NCBI GenBank assembly: GCA_902767455.1 | Contig: CACXHH010000223.1 | Location: forward strand, 1 to 6,388 | From: an uncultured Eubacteriales bacterium | GTDB lineage: Bacteria > Bacillota > Clostridia > Christensenellales > Borkfalkiaceae | Direction: 5' to 3' | Length of the DNA stretch: 6,388 nucleotides | Shown here: positions 1 through 5,342 of the stretch, piece by piece | Layout: each line of letters opens with the position of its first letter | How positions within the stretch are numbered: position 1 is the first letter of the stretch | Made by a program: the position numbers and the translations under genes | The notes under the pieces: generated by a model | Told to the model about the DNA's origin: nothing | Seen by the model: the letters and a program-made list of their open reading frames with translations, nothing else | Databases searched by the model: none

Positions 1-2228
1 GAGCCGTTTTCGTTGTAGATGAACTTGTAAGTCGTCCAGCCGCCGTACATATTGACTACTTTGCTGCCGTTTTCTCTGCTGTTCATCCTGGCGCTCGTAG
101 CGACGTAAGCGCTGTTATTCCACATATACTGCGTCCATTTTTCGTTGACGTAGTTTCCGCTGCCCGCGCCGTCTTCGAAGTCGAGTTTTAAAACTTCGGT
201 TTCGGGAACTTCGGGTTCTTCGGGAATTTCGGGTTCTTCAAACGTATAAGTCAGAAGATAGTTGTCGGTGTAAAGATACTGATCTACGCCCGCTTTGTTT
301 TCGATGACGAATACTATGCTCTGTACGTTGACGGCGGTATCGAGATAGAATCTCTGTTTTTCCATAGCGGTAGTTACGGGGTATTCGGAGAACATGCCGT
401 CGCCGCCGTAGAAGTAAGTCTTGCTTCCCGTGGTGCTGAGAAGATAGAGCTGAAGTCTTACGGGTTTAGCGCCGTTGAAGTAGTTGCCGATATCTATCTC
501 GAAGTAGTTGGCAAGACCTATCGCGGTGCCTTCGTTGTAGGTAAATCTGCCGGTAGTGCCGTTCGCGCAGGCAAGGTTGACGACCTTGGTACCGTTCTTT
601 TCACGGCAGTTCATCTGACCGGTCACGGCCTTCCATGCGCTTATGTACTGTTCCTGTTTCCAGTATTCGTTGACGTAAGCTTTGCCGGCGGTGGCTTCCT
701 CGAAGTCCATTTCAAGGTTTGCCGCAACTGCGTATCTGATACTCGTATCGATGAATTGAGCGTTGTTGCCGCTCGCCTTTTCTAAGGTTACGCCTTTGCC
801 GTTTTCGGTGAAAGCGCCTTCTATCGTCAAGGGCTGTTCGACGTCTTTCTGAGTAAGAGTAAACTTATAGCCTTCGATTGCGACGTTCATATCGAAAGTA
901 ACGTTCTCGTCGAGTCCGTTGGTGGAAAGCTGAGCGGTCGAAATCGACGTCATCTTCAAAGTGAGAATAGGATAGCCTTCGGTAATAGTCGTGGGAACGT
1001 AATAGCTGCCGAGCGCGAACAGAGGCATTTCCTGCTTCGTTTCGGGTGCTTCGGCGTAGTTGAAGCTTACTTCGTCAAAATAGATATGCGCGTTGGGACC
1101 GCCTGCGATATATCCGTTGAGAATAAAGCTCAAAGTGTCGCAGAAAGGAATAACTTCGTCCTCGCTGCGAACGCCGAACATAGAGCCGTAAGAAGCTATC
1201 GCGTCGTGAAGCGGATAACCAGCGCCGTTATAATAAAGTTTCCAGTTGGTGTCGTATAAAGAGATATCGTAGTGCATCCAGGCGTTGGGGAGCGTTCCAA
1301 GACTGTAATTGATATAGATGCCCGAGTTGCTGTCCTTGATGCTGAGTTCGAGTTTGGCTACGCCGTCGCCCTTGATGTCGAAGGATAAGACGTTGTACAT
1401 CTCGGTAGCTTCGTAAGTTTTTCCGTAACGGAATTTCGTGCCGTTGTTCCAGCACTCGAAGATAGCGCAGTCGTTGCCGTCGTAAGTTTTACCGGCGGCA
1501 ATAGATGCGGTGGTGTCTACCCAGTTGCCCGAGTTGTCGTATTTCTTGACTTCCCACTCTTCCTGCAAAATGCTGTCGGTAGCGCCGGTGGCGTCTTCGA
1601 TGACGAGCTTGCCTTCCGCAGCCTTCAGGACGGTAAAGGACTTCTCATCTTCGCCTGCGTAGAAGGTGGAACTATCCGCGTCCCAACCGCCGAGAGCTTT
1701 GAAGGTGTAAGTTCCGGGCTGAACAGCCGTATATTCGTAAGTTTCGCACGCTTCGTAAGTTTCGCCGTTAAGCATTGCAAGCGATACGCCCGTAAACGCG
1801 ACGGTGAAAGAATCCGTGCCCGTTGAGGTAATGGTAAGCGCCGTCTTTACCGTTTCGTAAGTAAAGGAGATAGCAGCGCTTTCAAGACCGTTCTCGTCTT
1901 CGATAGCTTTGGCGGTCACGGTGTGTTCGCCTTCGACTTCGCTGTAAGAAACGGTAGTACCTTCCGTCCAATCGCCGTCGTCGAGCTTATAAGCTACGGT
2001 CGCGCTTTCGTGAGCGATGGCAATACCGTTTTCGCCCGTAGTCAAAACGGGGCTTTCGTAAGCCGTCTTCTCGACGGGCGTACTCTGTTCGCCGCTGTCG
2101 GAAGCGTCGGGAGAAGTTATTACTTCGCCGCTGTCCGAAGTTTTGCCGTTACCTTTTTTGCACGCCGTGAAAGCGAACAAAGCCGTCGTCATCGCAATAG
2201 CAAGCAAAACGATCAATAGTTTTTTCAT
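1..2228 (-). CDS. Large multidomain surface lipoprotein with repeated carbohydrate-binding-like modules (partial, C-terminus off the window)
   Basis: The frame is open for 742 codons from ATG at 2228 to the left window edge, so the stop codon is not seen. A GGAGG site sits 5 nt before the ATG. The N-terminus (MKKLLIVLLAIAMTTALFAF, then TAC) is a lipoprotein signal with the lipidated Cys at residue 23; Phe at -3 of the lipobox is somewhat atypical. Residues 24-55 form a Ser/Gly/Asp-rich tether. Residues about 56-123 and 124-203 look like two Ig-like beta segments. Three modules follow that I align by eye to one another: about 205-390 (divergent), about 505-663, and 680 to the edge. The last two are separated by a Pro/Glu linker (EEPEIPEEPEVPETE, 664-678). 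A different beta-rich stretch fills about 400-500. The modules resemble galactose-binding-like jelly rolls, so the protein is likely anchored outside the membrane and binds glycan. No catalytic domain is recognised, and the missing C-terminus could hold one or a wall anchor. The open frame and domain layout are seen directly; the function is inferred. Confidence 0.85.
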   Translation of the reverse strand, partial: MKKLLIVLLAIAMTTALFAFTACKKGNGKTSDSGEVITSPDASDSGEQSTPVEKTAYESPVLTTGENGIAIAHESATVAYKLDDGDWTEGTTVSYSEVEGEHTVTAKAIEDENGLESAAISFTYETVKTALTITSTGTDSFTVAFTGVSLAMLNGETYEACETYEYTAVQPGTYTFKALGGWDADSSTFYAGEDEKSFTVLKAAEGKLVIEDATGATDSILQEEWEVKKYDNSGNWVDTTASIAAGKTYDGNDCAIFECWNNGTKFRYGKTYEATEMYNVLSFDIKGDGVAKLELSIKDSNSGIYINYSLGTLPNAWMHYDISLYDTNWKLYYNGAGYPLHDAIASYGSMFGVRSEDEVIPFCDTLSFILNGYIAGGPNAHIYFDEVSFNYAEAPETKQEMPLFALGSYYVPTTITEGYPILTLKMTSISTAQLSTNGLDENVTFDMNVAIEGYKFTLTQKDVEQPLTIEGAFTENGKGVTLEKASGNNAQFIDTSIRYAVAANLEMDFEEATAGKAYVNEYWKQEQYISAWKAVTGQMNCREKNGTKVVNLACANGTTGRFTYNEGTAIGLANYFEIDIGNYFNGAKPVRLQLYLLSTTGSKTYFYGGDGMFSEYPVTTAMEKQRFYLDTAVNVQSIVFVIENKAGVDQYLYTDNYLLTYTFEEPEIPEEPEVPETEVLKLDFEDGAGSGNYVNEKWTQYMWNNSAYVATSARMNSRENGSKVVNMYGGWTTYKFIYNENG

Positions 2229-2232
2229 GTTT

Positions 2233-2238
2233 CCCTCC
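2233..2238 (-). promoter_or_regulatory. Ribosome binding site of the lipoprotein gene
   Basis: GGAGGG on the minus strand, with GGAGG ending 5 nt before ATG 2228. It is a near-ideal Shine-Dalgarno sequence and fixes the start directly before the signal peptide. Confidence 0.9.
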
Positions 2239-2294
2239 AAAAAAAACTTAATTTTTTTAATAATTACGGCTGTCGCCGACATTATCTTAAATAG

Positions 2295-2323
2295 ATTGTA
2301 ACATAGGCTACGACCTTCGACAA
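2295..2323 (-). promoter_or_regulatory. Sigma-A-type promoter of the lipoprotein gene, extended -10
   Basis: Reading the minus strand, the -35 hexamer is TTGTCG (2318-2323), the spacer is exactly 17 nt, and the -10 hexamer is TACAAT (2295-2300) preceded by TGT, an extended -10 (TGn) motif. The predicted transcript start is near 2288, giving a leader of about 60 nt. The leader contains a small CGGC/GCCG hairpin (2267-2278) and an A/T-rich run just before the ribosome binding site. The -35 is imperfect, which would suit activation from the boxes located directly upstream. Confidence 0.75.
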
Positions 2324-2330
2324 GACGGTA

Positions 2331-2363
2331 TTTTGTAAACAAAACGTCATTTTTGTAAACAAA
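2331..2363. promoter_or_regulatory. Twin operator-like boxes TTTTGTAAACAAA, 20-bp period
   Basis: The same 13-mer TTTTGTAAACAAA occurs at 2331-2343 and 2351-2363, exactly 20 bp apart, or about two helical turns. Each copy contains an inverted repeat, TTTGT-AA-ACAAA. The nearer copy ends 7 bp upstream of the lipoprotein promoter's -35 hexamer, so the pair would be centred near -50 and -70 relative to the predicted transcript start. This is a typical position for an activator. Tandem direct half-sites about two turns apart are also how many AraC-family proteins bind, so the regulator at 4408-5265 is a candidate partner. That assignment is inference, and I do not recognise the box as a known regulator consensus. 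Confidence 0.55.
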
Positions 2364-2391
2364 CTAAAAAGTATACTAAACCTTATTTCCC

Positions 2392-2418
2392 CTGCCGATA
2401 TTCCTTTAAAAGCGGCAG
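2392..2418. repeat. Inverted repeat CTGCCG / CGGCAG
   Basis: Perfect 6-bp arms at 2392-2397 and 2413-2418 with a 15-nt spacer. A hairpin could form in either transcript. Neither strand has a T-run after the 3' arm, so it is not a standard terminator. Its role is unknown; it might be a weak processing or pausing hairpin downstream of the mutase gene. Confidence 0.4.
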
Positions 2419-2436
2419 TTCTCAAAGCGCTTTATA

Positions 2437-2480
2437 CTTATTTATAATAAAAACCCGCCTTATTTATAATAAAAACCCGC
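2437..2480. repeat. Perfect 22-bp tandem duplication
   Basis: A 22-mer beginning CTTATTTATAAT and ending AACCCGC occurs twice back to back, at 2437-2458 and 2459-2480, with no mismatch. A third copy appears to begin with CTTA at 2481-2484. On the minus strand each unit reads GCGGGTTTTTATT and onward, so each ends a G-rich stretch with a T-run. On the plus strand each unit contains TATAAT. The perfect identity suggests a recent duplication by slippage or a functional doubled site. Confidence 0.85.
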
Positions 2481-2505
2481 CTTAAAACACGAAAACCGCA
2501 GGGCG
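2468..2505 (-). terminator. Weak candidate terminator of the mutase gene
   Basis: On the minus strand, downstream of the mutase stop, CGCC (2502-2505) can pair with GGCG (2478-2481), and the 3' arm runs into GGTTTTTATT. The stem is only 4 bp with a 20-nt loop, so it is weak. The second 22-bp repeat copy supplies another G-rich/T-run downstream. No better hairpin with a T-tail was found between the mutase and the lipoprotein gene. Confidence 0.3.
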
Positions 2506-2551
2506 TTTAGTTACGCTATAAAAAAGCGTACGAACGACCTACGGCGCGTTT

Positions 2552-4183
2552 TTAAATACTGTCGATAACGAATTGTTTTATTTGTTCGAGAAGATTTTGA
2601 GCGTCGCCATGGTCGGCGCTCGTAGCGGTGATGTAAAATTTGATTTTGGGTTCCGTTCCGCTCGGACGGACTATAAGCGTAAACTTCTCGCCCGAAAAGC
2701 TTAAAACGTTGCTTTTCGGCAAGCCGTTCACGCCTTTGCCGTAATCGGTAAAGGACGTCACCTTCTGTCCGCAAACGCTTTCGTAAGGGCGCGTTCTGAG
2801 CCCTTCCATAAACGACGACATATATTCCATACCGCTTTTGCCGTCGAATACCTTATAATAAAGAGCCGAGCAATAGTAGCCGTATTTTTCGTAAATTTTT
2901 TCGAGCGCTTCCGAAAGGCTCAACCCCTTTTCCGCGTAGTAACGCGTCGTTTCGACGAGCGTCATGACGGCTGAAACGGCGTCTTTATCCCTTGCGTGCG
3001 TTCCGACGAGATAGCCGTAGCTTTCTTCCATGCCGAAAACGTAATTTTCACCGACGCTCGCGTCTATCGCTTCGCCTATATACTTGAAGCCCGTCAACAC
3101 GTCTTTTGCCTTCACGCTAAAAGACGCCGCTATCTTCGCTGCAAGCGGAGTGGTGACTATCGTCTTTACGATATACGGGTTTTTGGGCAGACGGTTTTGT
3201 TCGACAAGCGCGGAAAGTATGGCGTTTTCCATAAGCACGCCCGTTTCGTTTCCGTTGAAAAGTCTTGCGCCGCGCTCGTCGACTACGGCAATACCCATTC
3301 TGTCTGCGTCGGGATCGGTGGCGATAACGAGGTTATAGCCCGACTTTTTCGCCAAATCGACGGCAAGCGAGAGCGCTTCTTTTTCTTCCGGGTTAGGGAA
3401 AGGACAAGTCGTAAAATTTCCGTCGGGGTATTCCTGCTCGGGAACGATAAGATAGTCTTTAACGCCGATCTTTTCAAATAGTTTTACGATAGGAAGCCTT
3501 CCCGTACCGTTTAGCGGCGTGTATACTATCTTCGGGCGATAACTTCCGCCTACGCGCAACGAAAACCGCGTGACTTCGTCGATAAAGTCGTCGAGAACGT
3601 CTTCTTTAAGCATGGTAATAAGGCTTTCGTTCGGAATAAAATCGTTGAAATAACCGTATTTTTCTATGCTTTCGGTGACGAGCGCCGCCGCTTTATCTGT
3701 CAGCTGACACCCCTTTTCGTCGTAAACTTTGTAGCCGTTGTATTCCTTCGGATTATGGCTCGCGGTGACTACCACGCCCGCGCCGAGAGAAAACTTCCTG
3801 ACCGTGTACGACAACACGGGCGTAGGCATAAGCGTATCGAACAAATACGCTTTTATCCCCTTATACGACATTATCTCCGCGATAAGCCGTGCGAACTCAC
3901 GGCTCTTGTTGCGGCTGTCGTAAGCTATCGCGACGCTCTTTTTCGCGCCGCTTTCAAGGATATGGTCGGCAAGCCCGAAAGTCGCCCGTCCGACGGTATA
4001 TACGTTCATTCTGTTGGTGCCCGCGCCGAGTTTTCCCCTTAAACCGCCCGTTCCGAAGCGCAATTCCTTATAAAAAGCGTCTTCGATAAGAGCGGCGTTG
4101 CCGCGCATATTATTAAGCTCGGCTAAAACTCGTTCGTCTTTTGCCGATTTAAGCCAGTTTTCGTAAATTGATTCAACGCGCAT
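2552..4183 (-). CDS. pgcA: Phosphoglucomutase/phosphomannomutase (alpha-D-phosphohexomutase, PgcA type)
   Basis: A complete 543-residue cytosolic enzyme of the alpha-D-phosphohexomutase superfamily, which interconverts hexose-6-phosphate and hexose-1-phosphate through a phosphoserine and a bisphosphate intermediate. All four family loops are visible: the catalytic loop TASHNP (140-145, phosphoserine Ser142), the metal-binding loop DPDADR (290-295), the sugar-binding loop FGMEESYGY (383-391) and the phosphate-binding loop RPSGTEPK (506-513). The N-terminal FGTGGLRG (43-50) and the ESYGY form of the sugar loop are typical of the PgcA-like branch rather than GlmM or ManB. Length is in the family range (B. 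subtilis PgcA is about 580). The start at 4183 is preferred because GGAGA lies 5 nt upstream and homology begins soon after; an in-frame ATG at 4366 would run through intergenic and promoter DNA. The gene stands alone, divergent from the AraC gene. Glucose versus mannose preference cannot be read from the sequence. Confidence 0.95.
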   Translation of the reverse strand: MRVESIYENWLKSAKDERVLAELNNMRGNAALIEDAFYKELRFGTGGLRGKLGAGTNRMNVYTVGRATFGLADHILESGAKKSVAIAYDSRNKSREFARLIAEIMSYKGIKAYLFDTLMPTPVLSYTVRKFSLGAGVVVTASHNPKEYNGYKVYDEKGCQLTDKAAALVTESIEKYGYFNDFIPNESLITMLKEDVLDDFIDEVTRFSLRVGGSYRPKIVYTPLNGTGRLPIVKLFEKIGVKDYLIVPEQEYPDGNFTTCPFPNPEEKEALSLAVDLAKKSGYNLVIATDPDADRMGIAVVDERGARLFNGNETGVLMENAILSALVEQNRLPKNPYIVKTIVTTPLAAKIAASFSVKAKDVLTGFKYIGEAIDASVGENYVFGMEESYGYLVGTHARDKDAVSAVMTLVETTRYYAEKGLSLSEALEKIYEKYGYYCSALYYKVFDGKSGMEYMSSFMEGLRTRPYESVCGQKVTSFTDYGKGVNGLPKSNVLSFSGEKFTLIVRPSGTEPKIKFYITATSADHGDAQNLLEQIKQFVIDSI

Positions 4184-4188
4184 AGTAT

Positions 4189-4193
4189 TCTCC
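4189..4193 (-). promoter_or_regulatory. Ribosome binding site that fixes the mutase start
   Basis: GGAGA on the minus strand, 5 nt before ATG 4183. No comparable site precedes the in-frame upstream ATG at 4366, so the 543-residue product is favoured over a 604-residue one. Confidence 0.85.
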
Positions 4194-4213
4194 GTAAACG
4201 TAAAATTCGTGTC

Positions 4214-4242
4214 TGTATAACGGAAAGAGTTTTCCAAAAAAA
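4214..4242 (-). promoter_or_regulatory. pgcA: Tentative promoter of the mutase gene
   Basis: A -10-like TATACA lies at 4214-4219 on the minus strand. At 17-nt spacing the -35 position (4237-4242) reads only TTTTTT, a poor match. The predicted transcript start near 4207 would leave a leader of about 24 nt carrying the ribosome binding site. The weak -35 and the inverted repeat overlapping this region would suit a regulated promoter, but the call is uncertain. Confidence 0.3.
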
Positions 4243-4263
4243 GCGTTGCCGCGACTCTTTCCG
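4221..4263. repeat. 10-bp perfect inverted repeat CGGAAAGAGT / ACTCTTTCCG, possible operator
   Basis: The arms are at 4221-4230 and 4254-4263, with centres 33 bp apart, or about three helical turns. A third related half-site TTTCC (4231-4235) abuts the left arm, so GGAAA-GAGT-TTTCC is itself a small inverted repeat. The left arm falls between the tentative -10 and -35 of the mutase promoter, and the right arm falls upstream of it. No T-run follows either arm, so a terminator is unlikely. The position between divergent genes, one encoding a regulator, suggests a shared operator or a loop-forming site. This is inference. Confidence 0.5.
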
Positions 4264-4293
4264 AGAAAAAATTAAAAAAATTGTAATTTGGTA

Positions 4294-4322
4294 TTGAACA
4301 GCCGCCCGTTTTGTTATATAAT
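4294..4322 (+). promoter_or_regulatory. Sigma-A-type promoter of the AraC-family gene
   Basis: -35 TTGAAC (4294-4299), exactly 17 nt of spacer, and a perfect -10 TATAAT (4317-4322). The predicted start is near 4329, leaving a leader of about 80 nt. The leader contains a CTTGC-AA-GCAAG inverted repeat (4360-4371) that could be a regulatory or RNA-structure element, though 5-bp arms are weak evidence. The promoter also argues against starting the regulator at the upstream in-frame ATG at 4288. Confidence 0.85.
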
Positions 4323-4396
4323 ATTATTTGACGATGACGTAATACTTCGCTCGAAATCCCTTGCAAGCAAGTTTTCTCGCATATTTTTTAAACGAT

Positions 4397-4401
4397 GGGA
4401 G
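4397..4401 (+). promoter_or_regulatory. Ribosome binding site that fixes the AraC-family start
   Basis: GGGAG, 6 nt before ATG 4408. It selects the 285-residue product over the longer open frame, whose first 40 codons overlap the promoter and leader. Confidence 0.85.
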
Positions 4402-4407
4402 CACGAT

Positions 4408-5265
4408 ATGGACGCGCAAAAGCTTGATTTCAATTATAACGTTTCGCTTAAAACCATAAATTGTATCGACGCGATAGATTTTACTTATCACGTCAACCAC
4501 GACGATTATCCTTATCCCCACGCTCACGAAGACTATTTCGAGTTTACGGTGATAACCGAAGGAAGGGTGAAAAACGTCACCGATTTCGGGCAAAGCGTCG
4601 TCGGCAGCGATCGTATGTTCGTTTCCACGCCCAACGACCGTCACTATATCGAACGAGTCGACGATAAGCGGCTGACGATAGTAAATATAATCGTAAGAAG
4701 CAACGCCTTAAAAACTCTTTCCGAAGCGTTGTTCGGAAGCCTGATCGATACGTATTCGTTTGGCGGCAACGTCGTTTTCGAGCTTCCGAAACACGTTCTG
4801 TATATGATAGAATCGAACGTCAACCTGCTCAACTCTTACAAAGAGAGCGAGTGGAAAAAAGCCAACGAAACGTTAAAAGCCACGGTCGTAAATCTTTTGA
4901 GCTTTCTGTACGTCGACAGATTGCAAAGCGACAGAAAAACCGAAAAATGGGAGTACCTTCTCGACGCTTTGAAAACGCACGAGCGTTTTTATACTTATAA
5001 CGTCAACGAACTGTGCGAAAAACTCGGGTATTCGAGATCGCAGCTCAACCGCTTATTTTTCGCAAAATACGGTATAAGCCCGCACGATTATCTTATCGAA
5101 AGCAAACTCAACTACGCCGCCGGGCTTATCGTATACACCGATTACACCGTGTCTGAAGTCTGTTCGATGATAGGCTACGCGAACCGCGTTCAGTTCGGCA
5201 AGCAATTCAAAAAGAAATTCGGATTTACGCCTTCCGAATACAAAAGACGGCGCGGAAAAGCGTGA
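4408..5265 (+). CDS. AraC-family transcriptional regulator with N-terminal cupin sensor
   Basis: A 285-residue cytosolic DNA-binding protein. The N-terminal half is a cupin-like ligand-binding domain with the usual H-x-H-x-x-Y-F-E-F pattern (His38, His40, Glu45) and a second strand around FVSTPNDRHYI (71-81). The C-terminal AraC domain carries two helix-turn-helix motifs: the first about 197-222 (VNELCEKLGYSRSQLNRLF) with the conserved GISPHDYL linker after it, and the second about 247-270 (VSEVCSMIGYANRVQFGKQF), followed by the family signature ending FGFTPSEYKRRR. Length is typical for sugar-responsive members of the family. It is transcribed divergently from the mutase gene and converges with the secreted-protein gene at 5343-6388. 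Regulators of this kind usually activate nearby carbohydrate genes on binding a sugar. The ligand and targets are not readable from the sequence; the flanking genes are the natural candidates. Confidence 0.95.
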   Translation: MDAQKLDFNYNVSLKTINCIDAIDFTYHVNHDDYPYPHAHEDYFEFTVITEGRVKNVTDFGQSVVGSDRMFVSTPNDRHYIERVDDKRLTIVNIIVRSNALKTLSEALFGSLIDTYSFGGNVVFELPKHVLYMIESNVNLLNSYKESEWKKANETLKATVVNLLSFLYVDRLQSDRKTEKWEYLLDALKTHERFYTYNVNELCEKLGYSRSQLNRLFFAKYGISPHDYLIESKLNYAAGLIVYTDYTVSEVCSMIGYANRVQFGKQFKKKFGFTPSEYKRRRGKA

Positions 5266-5330
5266 TTTACGTTTTTTCGTTTTAAAGCATTACTGCCCGA
5301 CTGTAAAAGTCGGGCTTTTTTTCACGCTTT
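5257..5330. repeat. 9-bp inverted repeat AAAGCGTGA / TCACGCTTT enclosing the terminator
   Basis: The left arm (5257-5265) covers the last codons and stop of the AraC-family gene. The right arm (5322-5330) follows the terminator's T-run. Transcribed from the minus strand, the pair would form the base of a larger structure around the inner hairpin, and its 3' arm ends in TTTT. It may assist termination or processing of the convergent minus-strand transcript, which has no terminator of its own. The match is exact; the role is speculative. Confidence 0.45.
5295..5322 (+). terminator. Intrinsic terminator of the AraC-family gene
   Basis: A perfect 8-bp stem, GCCCGACT (5295-5302) with AGTCGGGC (5308-5315), a 5-nt loop GTAAA, then seven T residues (5316-5322). 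It lies 29 nt after the stop codon. Read from the minus strand the same hairpin is not followed by a T-run, so it should stop mainly the plus-strand transcript. Confidence 0.95.
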
Positions 5331-5342
5331 AAAAGTACGCCG

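Larger units (their letters stand above)
2229..2551. other. Intergenic region between the lipoprotein and mutase genes
   Basis: These 323 bases contain no credible gene: both flanking genes are on the minus strand and no frame here has a ribosome binding site with a sensible protein. From the mutase side to the lipoprotein side the region holds a short TACGC/GCGTA inverted repeat (2512-2516 and 2526-2530), the weak terminator candidate, the 22-bp tandem duplication, the CTGCCG inverted repeat, the twin TTTTGTAAACAAA boxes, the promoter, and the leader with its ribosome binding site. Confidence 0.8.

Noticed and set aside
1923..2219. 98-codon open frame on the plus strand opposite the lipoprotein N-terminus
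   Set aside because: It is antisense to the signal peptide and first Ig-like domain of a well-supported gene, with no recognisable start signals. It is a shadow frame.
2392..2418. Intrinsic terminator at the CTGCCG/CGGCAG inverted repeat
   Set aside because: The arms are 6 bp with a 15-nt loop, and the 3' arm is followed by GGGGAAAT on the minus strand and TTCTCAAA on the plus strand, so there is no T-tract.
2443..2470. Plus-strand promoters at the two TATAAT hexamers in the 22-bp repeats
   Set aside because: No acceptable -35 hexamer lies 16-18 nt upstream of either, and no plus-strand gene follows within reach. The hexamers are expected in such A/T-rich sequence.
2437..2480. CRISPR-like array
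   Set aside because: The two 22-mers abut with no spacer between them, there are only two full copies, and no cas gene is nearby.
2996..3481. 161-codon open frame on the plus strand inside the mutase gene
   Set aside because: It lies fully antisense to a gene with intact catalytic motifs, has no ribosome binding site of note, and its translation is rich in Arg/Phe/Val/Ala with no domain pattern. It is a by-product of the CG-rich codon use of the real gene.
4184..4366. N-terminal extension of the mutase to the ATG at 4366
   Set aside because: The extra 61 residues are low-quality sequence translated from A/T-rich intergenic DNA that includes the divergent promoter, and the internal start at 4183 has a well-spaced GGAGA.
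4288..4407. N-terminal extension of the AraC-family protein to the ATG at 4288
   Set aside because: That ATG lies upstream of the TTGAAC/TATAAT promoter elements, so it would not be in the transcript. ATG 4408 has a good ribosome binding site and gives a normal family length.
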